Source: Pocillopora verrucosa (taxonomy: Eukaryota; Cnidaria; Anthozoa; Scleractinia; Pocilloporidae). Taken from it: a stretch of DNA of 64,000 nucleotides. The position numbers and the translations under genes were made by a program. The stretch is from contig NC_089325.1 in the NCBI RefSeq assembly GCF_036669915.1, positions 2,127,404-2,191,403 of the forward strand, given 5' to 3'. The notes under the pieces were generated by a model, which was not told where the DNA came from, searched no databases, and saw nothing but the letters and a program-made list of their open reading frames with translations. Below, in pieces: positions 48,583 to 59,413 of the stretch (its first letter is position 1; the number at the start of each line of letters is the position of its first letter).

Positions 48583-50262
48583 ATCAATGTTGTTGTTTCT
48601 TTTCTTTTTTCTTTCCATTTCTCACCAAGAGACTAGTTAGGTTCAGACCACGGCCGCAACACACTCTAGTTATCGATCCTTTTCGTCCCAGTCTCCCGTC
48701 GCATTTATTATTTACGTATATAACGAAGTTACTCATTGGTTTATTAAATTAAACGGGTTTTTGAGCCCTGTACAGCGGTTTACGTAATTTTAGGGCCATT
48801 TTTTTCAAATCATCCTGTGGAGGTGTGAACTGTAATGTGATTATTCGGAACAGTAGCGGCACGGCTCCAGTTCAGGGCAGAACTAAAACCATTGATGAAA
48901 CTGGGCCACCTCATGCGATGCTTAAGGGGATAATTTATGATTGTAATGGCCATCATTTTTAAGATGCTGGTAACAGGAACAATGATAATCACAGGAGCTG
49001 ACATATCGGTTACATATTGCATGGTCAAGATAAAGGAGCAAACTCAGCAAAAGTAACATGGGAAAGGATATGAAATATTTGAAAAACTTTTAAAACATTT
49101 ATTAAACTTAGAATAATGCAGCTTTCTTCTCGTAGAATATGTTTGTGCAATTATCATGATTTCATTATTTTCATCTTATACTTCTGCTCAATTCTTGTTT
49201 TTTTTTATTTGCTACTTTTTGAGTTTTCATCTGTCTACATATAAATGATTAAGTTGTCTTTGTTGATCCTGGCGCAAAGTAACATTTGCTGGGAAAGGAA
49301 GCCTAATGTAAAGGGTTTTAATGTGTATGCCGTCAATTGTATTGAAGAAAACCATGACTTCATCTCTAGCTTCTGGTCTGAATGTAGCCGTTTACTTCTA
49401 TTTCCTTAGTTATTGAATAATCTCTTTTATAACAGGTTAGAGCACCTTAACCACAGTCACGTGGCTGTAGCATTATATCATAAAGATAAGTTCATATTAT
49501 GCAGTTCTGTATAATAAAGCAGTTATGTAAAGCACTTGTCTACTGCTTGCTCTTTATTATGGTTGTCCAAGTCCGAACGTACAGCACCTCATAATTATTG
49601 TGCGCAATAACTGCGTGCAGAGACGTATCCTGACTTTAAAAGATCGGGCAATTACTGACATAAATGGTGTGTTCTGCATCAGAAGTTTGTCGCAGGATTG
49701 TTAAGTATATTTGCGAAATTGTTAGGAGTGGTACCACGCATTAAGTCTGGGCTGAGTTATTTGATAACAGGTCGAGGATCTCTTGTATTCAGGTCACATT
49801 AACCAAGGCTACTGGAAGCAGTTACCCCTCCCCCTCTTAACCCTACCAGAGAGGCTATGTCATAATCTCGTACCCAGGTCCTACCTGAAATGGTCGTGGA
49901 AGGTCTGGATACTAGATTAGATGTGTCAAGCTAACTGTCAAGCTAAATATTCTGAATAAAGGGGGTAAGTTTCTAAAGTGACTGTAATGCTGCGTCGGTG
50001 GAAGAGAATAACAGGGTAATGTAGAATTAATTAAATTGATAACGTAAATTGGCCAACGTAAAGAGTTTAAAAGCTGACGTTTCGAGTGGTAGCCCTTTGT
50101 CAGAGCGAATTACTGGCTTCAAGACCGCAGACATTTCCTAACCGTACGGTGAAACACCCCTGGGGAAGTGTTTTGTAAGTGGCAAGAAGAGAGAGGACCC
50201 TGGAAACGATGTTGGTTTGTACTTAAAACTTAGTCTCTCTTCAACAAACAAACCTCCAAAAC

Positions 50263-50372
50263 ATGGCGGACTTCGGTGAGGGTCATACCTGTTTAGAATA
50301 TGGGAAAAGTTACAGCAAGAAAATGAGGCCTTAGACGCATAAGAGGTTTCATAAAGGAGAGGTAGTTTATGA
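50263..50372 (+). pseudogene. C2H2 zinc-finger exon remnant, third copy
   Basis: ATGGCGGACTTCGG followed by a stretch encoding HTCLEYGKSYSKKMRP and then a TAG. The second Cys is Tyr as in the copy at 43948. Confidence 0.45.
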
Positions 50373-51663
50373 TCTGTGTCCTCGGAACAAAATCTGTAAA
50401 TTTTAATCGCTTTAAACTGTGACGTGAAAAGGTAGTTCATTTGACACGTGCTGTTACACTGTCCGGTACGTATTGGTTCGTCACGCAAGCTTACATGTAT
50501 TACACGATCTTACATACTTGTTTCATACCAAAGCGCCAACTCCCTGAACTGTGGGAGATACGATGCAGTGCTGTCTTCTCCAGAAATACGGAGTGATTTT
50601 TACGGGAAGGCAATCAAAAGCAATTTCTCTTCACTCCAATTTTGCCACTTTTTGGGTAGAATCTCATTTTATGGGGTACATGTTGACACTATCAATTCAG
50701 TTGAAAGTCTAAACTTAAGATTTTTATGAGGGTAGAAGGATACTGGCAATTTTTTTTTATGAAGAGTACAAGCACATTCTTTTTTCAAATTTATGGGCAT
50801 CAAACTATTATACAAACAATATATGATCCCTAAGAAAACGCTAACAACGACAGGCTCTGAGTACATCTCATATTAAGATAACGAACATTTGCGTACACGG
50901 AAATGTACATGGTGACCTTTCTCGAGCGAAATTCCCAAATCCCAACACCATGTTCGTAAAAATTCACTTTACTCAGGCACCTACAACCGTTTCTCACTGG
51001 AAGGCTATGCAAATAGGGTCTTTCATTCACCTTTCGATAGAAACACCACCGTGATCACCCGGGTCGATGGAACCTTTCTGCGACGTGACCTAGGAGAAAA
51101 ACCGTAGTTAGTGAGTCGTGTCCAATATCTCCTCGGATCAAACACTTGCCCTGAGGGCCTGGGGAAAAGGTGTCTTGTTGAAGTTCTTGAACGATAAAAG
51201 TTCAAAATAAGTTGTTTAAAGAAAAAAATCGCACAGTATTTATATTACATAGTAGAATAATGGTTGCCGTGATGGTTTCACAAGAAAAACGAGGCAATTG
51301 AAGGCAGAAAGTGTCCCTAAATGGGAGAACCTCACTTCGTTCCTTAGCCCCCTCCCCCAGACAGACCTCTAGATGTTCAACCAACCACAAGGCTTCAATG
51401 CGTATGCAGCTGTAACTGTCGTTAAGTTTTTGCAAACACGCTGTTGGATTGTATGACCGCCCGTCGAGGCACATCCTTTCAAACATTTCTTATGAATTAA
51501 TTTCTGTTTTAGCTTTGTGTTAGTAAGACTTATTTATGCACTACTTATAACTACATACTCTATTTTCCTACTCTAAAAATACTTTCTCTCTTTGAGCCAA
51601 AACAATCGTAAATGTATAACATCGTGAGGGTGGCGAAAAGTTCACATATGAAAACGCGTAAAT

Positions 51664-52264
51664 TTAAGAATTTTGTCATGCTTAGCGTGCGTACATTGAG
51701 TTATAGATGCACGCAGGAAGTTTGGAGAGCACGACAAGGATCTGCGCGAAGAAGCCTTTTATTATGATAGAGTGCAAAATTCTCACAAAGCACAAAAAAA
51801 AAGGAACCAAACGTCCCTATTGGCTGGTCAAAAACACGCCACATTTTATACTTTTGTTTGAGCGAGTACATTTGATCCAGTTAACCGATAACTGTGAATG
51901 AGAAGCTTAAAATTTACGCGGAAAATGGAGAAAATCAGAGCTAAATGAACTCAAGTGTCACCCAGCTGGTCTTCCGGCAAATTTGCGAAACTTGCAACTT
52001 GCGAGTTTTTTTTGGCTTTATTTTTGTTGTTTGTTGGATCAGGACCCAAAAGGTCAATGCCGATAGGAAAATTGGGCAGTTCTTCGTTGGTTTCTTCCAT
52101 ATTTCAAAGAGAAGGAAACTTCACTGCAGCTTAACAGGACGGAAACTCTGAAGCCAGGTAAAAAAATGCTCACGTCATTTGATTTACGCACGGGCGTACG
52201 TAAATAAAGATTTTGTTCATAGCGGCTCAGTAGCACTTACAGAGGGCAAGCACGCGCGCTATGT
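51664..52264. mobile_element. Insertion of about 0.6 kb in the upstream block of gene G
   Basis: The other units read straight from AAAACGCGT(G)AAATGTAAATATAA to TTTCTTTACAAGAGC. Here about 600 bases intervene. The ends look weakly inverted (TTAGCGTGCGTAC near 51683 and ACGCGCGCTATGT near 52252). Short open frames inside are not convincing. Class unknown. Confidence 0.45.
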
Positions 52265-52915
52265 TATAAATAAATATAAATTCTTTACAAGAGCTCAACG
52301 CAAGAAGCAAAAGCTTTTGTAGTTTATAGTGATCTCTGGAATTTCTGTGCAGGACTTGTTCACACGCAGTCTTCGTGAGGGTGTCACAAGCAGTGTTTCG
52401 TGACGAAGGCCTAACGCACGAGACTTGAGCTTTGAAACTCTTTACGGTGGCCTCCACAGAATATTACCCCCTTCATTCATTTGTACCTTACCTTACATAT
52501 CATTTTGTGTTCAGATCACACAATCACAATAAAAGCCTCTCAGTTCGTTTATCGCAAGCGCATAACAAAAGGTTTCATGAGAGCAACTTCAAAGCTGTTG
52601 AAAACAAGTAACAAAGGAACTCATGGTAAGATATTACTTCTATCCTATTTCTTTTTAAATTAAAGAGATCACTTCGGACGGATCTTTTAAATATTAAATA
52701 GAGAACTACCATTCTAGCCTATCTGAAAGGTCCAAGCAGGTTACAAAGACTAAATAAAACTATTTCTATCTCAATTGTTTTTCTCTTCAAGGTAGATGTG
52801 ATTTCATAACATATTTGTTTGAAATTACGCCAAATGTTGACCACGTAGTGCTAAAGGTGCTGGCTGGGAATTCAGCAAATAACTTTTATAATTACAAAGC
52901 TAAGAACTAACAATA

Positions 52916-53028
52916 GGCAAAATTGCCAGGTGCCAAGGGTTAAAACAAATTACGTAACGAGTCTAACTAATACCTTAGCATCCCAATTTTGGCTAAGGAA
53001 ACCTCTTGACCTACCTATCAGCTTAAAC
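52916..53028 (+). promoter_or_regulatory. Shortened upstream region of lectin gene G
   Basis: The dyad GGCAA-AA-TTGCC is intact, but about 35 bases following GCCAAG are deleted, bringing the dyad to 113 bases from the start codon instead of about 150. If the dyad is part of the promoter, G may be expressed differently from its sisters. Confidence 0.4.
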
Positions 53029-56000
53029 ATGCACGTACTAATATTATTCTTGATCAGTGTCACTGCTTATGCAACAAGTCGCATTTCAAACAGGTTTCCC
53101 AGATTTCAAGCCGCTAATTTTGGCGAGATGATGGACGGGAGACAACTCAACGGGAGCGTGATAAAGGAGATAGAGGTGGAATCAGAAAGCTCTTGTAGAT
53201 TGGAGTGTGTCAACGAGGAGCGATGTAAGTCTTACAACTTTGGAGGCAAAAAGAACAAACCTGGGATATGGAAGTGCCAGATCAGTGACTCGGATCGATT
53301 TGAGAGGCCAGCTAGGGCCACCTTCATTGAGAACAAAGAGTTCAGTTACAGAGGGATAAAGGTATTTGCATTGTATTTCAAAAGATTTTGACTATCATCT
53401 AGATAGATAGTTCCAGAAAATGAAAATTAATGGTAAAAATAAATAAGTTGATAAAATTGCAGAATTGCATCTAAGGAGGCTCTATAGTGTATTTTTCTCA
53501 ATGGTGGCGCCCACGCCATTGTATTGTTTTGTAGAAAAGATTTATGATTTTGCCTTTCAAGGTCACTAAAATCCATCAAAAGGCGATGAGCAAGGTTCGG
53601 ACAATCGTTTGCTGTAGCAAATTTTATCAAAATGATTTTCGTGATAAAGCTAAGGCTCCACGAAGGGAGGCGCTCGCCAGTTATAATTCTTCAATTTCGA
53701 TGAAATCTTTCAAAATGTTCATAATTTGTGAAATTTGTCCTGCCGATCATTTAAAAGTCGGAAAAAAAGGGGGTTACAAAGGCACTTTCCTCGCTATTTT
53801 CAATTTTGTGTCATCTTTTTCTATCTCAAATTTGGTCCTTTGAATTTTTTTTATCAAAAGGCACTAGGAAGGGCACAAATATGTTTAATGGTCCAGCAAA
53901 TCTTACTAAATTCCATTTGAGGAAACGCAATAAATCTTGCTCAAAAGATCCCTATTTTCTTTGTCGCAAAACATTACGTAATGGAATAGAACTTCGCTAG
54001 GATCTACATCTCAGCATGCGTAAACTTTGGAGTCTGTCGCGTTTTGGTAATCTTTCCCACTGTGTTTTGTTTTCGGTTGACCTCTTTTTTCAGGCGTATT
54101 GAGCCGCCACGTTATTTTGTCACTTTAAAGGCTCCCGCTATGTTCACACCCAGATCTCGCGCGATCAAAAAACCCTATGGAGCCTCCTTAAAAGACAAAT
54201 ATAAAAAAATGCGAAATTGTGAATCATAGAGAAATCTCTCTCATTACTAGCCACAAAGTTTAGTTAAGAAGTTTTTTTCTCCGATTGAAAGCTAGAGATT
54301 ATCTCAGTTCGCCATAACATGAAACGACCTAGTAGATTGACAATGGCGCAATGGCGCTGCTATTTAACAAGTCTAGAGTAGCTTAGCGTGGTCTATACTC
54401 TTACTCACAGAGACGCGAGCAGGCGACATCGACAAATTGGCCAATCAAATTGCGACATTGCTGCTAATTGTGGTAAAAACATTTCAGTTTCCAAGCGTAT
54501 TGTAGTAGACTGGCTAACACTTTTGTTATATGTGTGGTATAAACTAAAACAGTTACTCCCCTCTGTGTCGTTGAAAGCGGTGGATATTTACCTCGTAGGC
54601 CATTCAACGGCTCGTCAAATATCCACCACTATCCACCTCTACTTCAAAACATTAGGGAATCATAGAGAACTCTCTTTCATTACTAGCCACAAAGTTTAGT
54701 TAAGAAGTTTTTTTTCTCCGATTGAAAGCTAGAGATTATCTCAGTTCATCATAACATAAAACGACCTAGTAGATTGACAATGGCGCTGCTATTTTACAAG
54801 TCGAGAGTAGCCTAGCGTGGTCTATACTCTTATCGACAAAGATATCGGTCATTACATTGGTCAGAGAGCTGATAAAGCCATTGTGTGACACAAAGACGCC
54901 AGCAGCCGACATCGACAAATTGGCCAATCAAATTGCGACATTGCTACTAATTGTGGTAAAAAGATTTCAGTTTCCAAGCGTATTGTAGTAGATTGGCTAA
55001 TTCTTTTGTTATCTGTATGGTATAAACTAAAACAGTTACTCTCCTCTGTGTCGTTGAAAGCGGTGGATATTTACCTCGTAGGCCACTCAAAGGCTCACTA
55101 AATATCCAGCACTATCCACCTCTACTTCAATAAACAATTGTTCATAATAATAATGACATCATCATCATCAATTTAATCGTCGGCATCATTGATATATTAT
55201 CATCATCATTATAAATTTTATTACTCTCACTAATATTATTATCATCATCGTTGTTGTTTACAATCAGAGCGTATGCGAACGAGATAAGTCAGATTGTGGC
55301 AAGAACAAAATCTGCATCGTAGACATTCGAACCAACAGTGCACGATGCATTTGCAAGGATGGTTACACGGGAAAGCCCTGTAGTAAATGAAATAATAATG
55401 ACAACAATAATGCAAAGAAAAAAAGCAAAGAAAACCGGCACAATAGTACTTTCACCGCTCGAACTTAGAAACTTCACACCTCGAGCACTAGGTGTACACA
55501 ATTTCTATATTTGTTGATCAACCCCTTCTCTCAATAAATTTCCTTTGTTGTTGTAATTGCTGTTGTTGTTGGTATTTTCCAAACGTAATAATCATTCATT
55601 ATCAAGAGAAACACTACCCCCATGACTAAGTAAAAATAAATTACTTTTACTACAGTCCAAGCGTACGATTCAAATCAAATTTTTCGTCAACCAGGAGAAC
55701 CCAAAAGTTGTGCTCTACTTTATCAAGATGGTGTCACATCTAGCGGCGTGTACACTATTAATCCAGATGGCGGAAATGCCATGCAAGTATTGTGTGACAT
55801 GACCACGAACGGTGGAGGTTGGACTGTTTTTCAGAGACGTTTGAACGGCTCTGTTGATTTCTATCGAGATTGGTCGTCGTACAAAAATGGCTTCGGAGAT
55901 TTACACGGCGAGTTTTGGCTTGGAAATGACAATCTTCGTCGTTTGACAGCCGCTAGTAACGTTTCGTTGAGAGTTGACCTGGAGGACTTCGAAGGTAACA

Positions 56001-56628
56001 TCAGATACGCTGAGTACGCGACATTTCAGGTGGCGGACCAGACAGATAAATACCGTATTCTTATAGGTGGATACAATGGGACAGCTGGAGACGGTATGGA
56101 TAAACAAAGGTATTATAAACAGTTTAGAAATGAGGTTATTGAAAGTAAAATGTGCGATAATTTCCAGGCAAATATTTTTATATCTATTCGTTTCGAGACT
56201 TGTGCCAGTAAAGAGATGGAATCCTCAACATATTCTCAGTTCATTCATTTTCTATTTATCTTTCCTTTTTTTCGTATCTGCCACTTTCGATTTTGGCTTA
56301 TGAGATGTTGAACTAGTGTACCAAAAGCTCAAATTCTATCACAATATTCACCCAATTTAATCATAAGATCTACAAATCGTATTTTATGGTGTTAACTTTT
56401 TGTAGTGATATGCAGTTCTCCACGAGAGATAGTGACAACGACATACAACCAGACGTCAACTGTGCTCAGCTGTTCAAAGGCGCCTGGTGGTACAGTGACT
56501 GTCATCATTCCAATCTAAACGGGTTGTATCTCAACGGAAGTCACCTCTCATTTGCTATTGGTGTCAACTGGCTTCCTTTTAAAGGATATTACTACTCACT
56601 GAAACGTACAGAAATGAAAGTAAAGTAG
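53029..56628 (+). CDS. Lectin gene G: secreted PAN-EGF-fibrinogen (FReD) protein
   Basis: Exons 53029-53361, 55268-55382, 55656-56109 and 56406-56628; 374 residues, all domains and cysteines present. The EGF donor is A|GTAAAT, weaker than the GTAAGT of the other copies. Intron 1 (1.9 kb) contains a tandem duplication. The last exon is the most divergent from A: 13 amino-acid differences in 73 residues, including LF for KF after CAQ, SDCHH for RACLH, and HLSFAIGVNW for HSSYANGVNW in the likely ligand pocket. An in-frame ATG at 52930 is not used because it precedes the signal peptide and is not shared. Dyad at 52916. Confidence 0.9.
54222..55131. repeat. Tandem duplication in intron 1 of gene G
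   Basis: Two direct copies (about 54222-54645 and 54655-55131), each running from GAATCATAGAGAA to CACCTCTACTTCAA. The second matches intron 1 of gene A closely. The first lacks about 70 bases (the part with CATTACATTGGTCAGAGAGC). Confidence 0.85.
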
Positions 56629-57243
56629 ATCAGTTTTGTCGTTTCTTTTCTTTTTTCTTTTGATTTTTAACGAAGAGACTAGCTAGAGGTGTGAATTGTA
56701 ATGTGATTCTTCGGAGCATTAGCGGCACCGCTTCAACCAGTTCGGGGTAAAACTAAAAGCATTGGCGAAACTGGGCCACCTCAGGCAATGCTAAAGGAGA
56801 TAAGTCATTATTTTAATGACCATTATTTTTAAGCTGCTGGTAATAGGAACAAAGATAATACCGTAGTTGACATATTGGTTAGATATTGCATGGTCAAGAT
56901 AAAGGAGTAAACTCAGCAAAAGTAACATGGGAAAGGGTATTGAATATTTGAAAGACTTTTAAAACATTTATTGAACTTAGAATAACGCAGCTTTCTTCTC
57001 ATAGAATATGTGTGCGAAATTATCATGATTTCATTATTTTCAACATATACTTCTGTTCAATTCCCGTTTTTTTTTTCTTTGTTACTTTTTGAGTATTCAT
57101 CTGTCTACATATAAATGATTAATTTGTCTTTATTGATCCTGGCGCAAAGTAACATTTGTTGGGAAAGGAAGCCTAATGTAAGGGTTTTAATGCGTATGCC
57201 GTCAATTGCAATTGTATTGAAGAAAACCATGACTTCAGCTCTA
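56629..57243. other. 3' flank block of gene G
   Basis: Shortened version of the usual block (about 130 bases missing near 56685). It is interrupted at 57243 by a transposon and resumes at 59414. Confidence 0.55.
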
Positions 57244-57658
57244 GAGGGTCTGAATGGGGTTTAGTGTTTAGTGTTATTTGCCCATATTTTTTAGTGTTTA
57301 CTGTTAAATTGGCCATTTTTTTAACGTTTACTGTTCTTGAAAAAAATACTGTTTAGTGTTTGAAAGGAGACCCCAAAGTTTTTTTTCAAGCATTTTCAAA
57401 TTTTATCTGCTCTTTTAAATTCTGCAAGAAAATCAAGAAAATCACTCGCAAACAGTGAGCCAAAGCTGAAATGCTCTTGTCCATAGAACCGATAATGCGC
57501 CTTACTAGACCTCAGTACTAGATTTACTTAAGGGGATACGTTTGGTAATCCACACAATAGCTCCTGAAAGGTATCGCTTCTGAAAATCCAACCAAAGTAG
57601 TGTTTGCAAAAGACACTCAGGCTTGAAATTGGGCCCCAAGGCAAAGTACTGGCGTTAG

Positions 57659-58663
57659 AATACGATTTCGACTCTCGATAGTCTCGTAGAACTGCATTTA
57701 CACCGACCAGTCGATGTAAATGTTCGGAGGGAAGTATTCAAGGATGCGCGGGACCTATGCTTTATCAATGGCCTAGTCTTCGTTGCAGAGAGAGGCTCAT
57801 CAGCAATCCATTTCATTGAATTGAAAGGCGAAGTACTTTTCAAACCCGGACGCCTAAAATCGCGAGCTGATTTGCTTTCGCAGCTTAGTCGTTTCAGATT
57901 TTCACTTGAGGGTACAGGTCCAGTTCTACAGAAGCGGTTGACGACACATCGGAGATCTTTAGCTGCACTAGTCGAGAATAAACAAATTGTTCAGATTAAC
58001 CCACCTTTAAGTAAATCAACTTCCATCTGTGCGGCAAGTAAGGATATCCTCTTGTGTGCAGATGATGAGCAGAGAAGCATAATGCAGCTGGAGTTAGAGT
58101 ACAATGGAGTGGCTATCATCGGTAGTAGGTTGAGACAGATAAACTACTCTAATGACGTGACAAGTGTTGAATCTCTTTATTTTCTGCGGCAATCAGCATA
58201 CTTGGCTGCAACTGGCGCAGCTGGAGGGTTATATGGTTGTAACCTCGATTCTGTCAATATTGAGCGACTCTTGCGGAATTCTTCAGATTCTTGTAAGGAA
58301 ATCAAGAGGCTGTATGGTTATGGGGGCAACATTTTTTTCACCGACAACAAAGATCAAAAGATTAAGACCTTTAATCCCTTAAGTGCAACAGTCGAGACCT
58401 TGTTAGGTACTGGCCATGAAGGAACCGTTGATGGAACTGAAGAAAGCTGCTCACTTACACAAGTTCATGCAATCTGTTCCTTGTAGAAAATTTTTTTTGT
58501 TTCTGATATAGCTGCTGAAACAATCAAACTAGCTTCGGGGCCTACTGGCAAAGTGTCTTTTCTTCGCGACCTCGAATGTCTCTATGATAGTTTTGGAATT
58601 GGTGCACATACAATCGGCGCGGTCCAATTATCTCTTCAAGATGCTGTGTGCAGGGACAGACAA
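57659..58663 (+). pseudogene. NHL/beta-propeller-like gene fragment with internal stop
   Basis: One frame is open from about 57659 to TAG at 58484-58486, then continues in the same frame to TGA at 58661-58663. Before the stop it reads, among others, DLCFINGLVFVAERGSSAIH, YGGNIFFTDNKDQKIKTFNP and LLGTGHEGTVDGTEESCSLT. After the stop come KIFFVSDIAAETIKLAS and LYDSFGIGAHTIGAV. The recurrent VFVAD/FFTD/FVSD strands and a G-T-G-x-E-G-x-x-D-G loop are typical of NHL repeats, which form beta-propellers used for protein or RNA binding. There is no proper start codon (the frame opens after a TAG, with a possible acceptor TTAG at 57656-57659). It looks like a captured, decayed gene piece. Confidence 0.6.
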
Positions 58664-58984
58664 TGAAGAACGATTCGATCAGGATACAAATGTTCCACGA
58701 GCTACAAAAGAAGTACCGAGAATCACCTTTGTTGACGAAAGCATGCTCGAAGTTGTCGCAGTTTGTGACGCGACAGACCTCCCCGAGGTATTCATACAAC
58801 GGATGGCAATCCGTAAATTTGCTTAATTTTACTGTTTATTTCGATGTTCTATCCCATTGGCTGTTTGATTTGAATATCGTAATCTGATTTGTTACTAATA
58901 TATTCTCTCTAAGTGGTCATGGTTGGTGAATCCTCGCTGTAAAAGCGCTCTAAGGATAGAATTGTTATGAGTTACACAAGCCAA

Positions 58985-59175
58985 ATCTGCGGTAGTCTTC
59001 AAATATCGTCGGTCATGACTCTGTGGACATCTTTCGCAGTCTCAGTGGACATCTTCGGCAGTCTTTGGACATCTTCGGCAGTGTTCGGACATCTTCGGCA
59101 GCCTTCAGACATCTTCGACAGCTTTCGGAAGTCTTCGGCAGCTTTCGGATATCTTCCTCACTCTTCGGAAGTCTT
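58985..59175. repeat. Minisatellite GGACATCTTCGGCAGT
   Basis: Eight to ten imperfect tandem units of about 18-24 bases, variations on GGACATCTTCGGCAGTGTTC. Open in more than one frame on the plus strand, but no gene context supports translation. Confidence 0.8.
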
Positions 59176-59413
59176 AAAATAATCCCGAATTGTTGGAAAA
59201 TGGCCTAAAAAACCTCTTTGATACAATAAAAATAGGCCCAACATAGATATTTCCCCTTTTAGGGTGTGGTTTGTTTGTTTATGGGAAAAAAAATAATTTT
59301 AAAACGAATTTTTTAATGTTAGTGTTAAAATGGCTGAAAGTTAATTGTTTAATGTTATACAGTCAAAAAAAAAAAGTGTTTAGTGTTATCGAAGTACCCC
59401 CATTCAGACCCTC

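Larger units (their letters stand above)
48583..52915. other. Intergenic region between lectin copies F and G
   Basis: 3' flank block of F, old hammerhead-like half-element (about 49960-50130), zinc-finger remnant (50263-50372), then the upstream block of G from about 50.76 kb, interrupted by a 0.6-kb insertion (51664-52264). Confidence 0.55.
57244..59413. mobile_element. 2.17-kb TIR element carrying an NHL-like gene fragment
   Basis: Terminal inverted repeats GAGGGTCTGAATGGGG (57244-57259) and its complement (59398-59413) interrupt the 3' flank of gene G. The other units run through ATCTCTAGCTTCTGG uninterrupted here, giving a likely target duplication of about CTCT(A). Both ends have runs of TTTAGTGTT-type subterminal repeats. 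No transposase is recognisable, so it is non-autonomous. Cargo: an NHL-like coding fragment (57659-58663) and a minisatellite (58985-59175). Confidence 0.7.
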
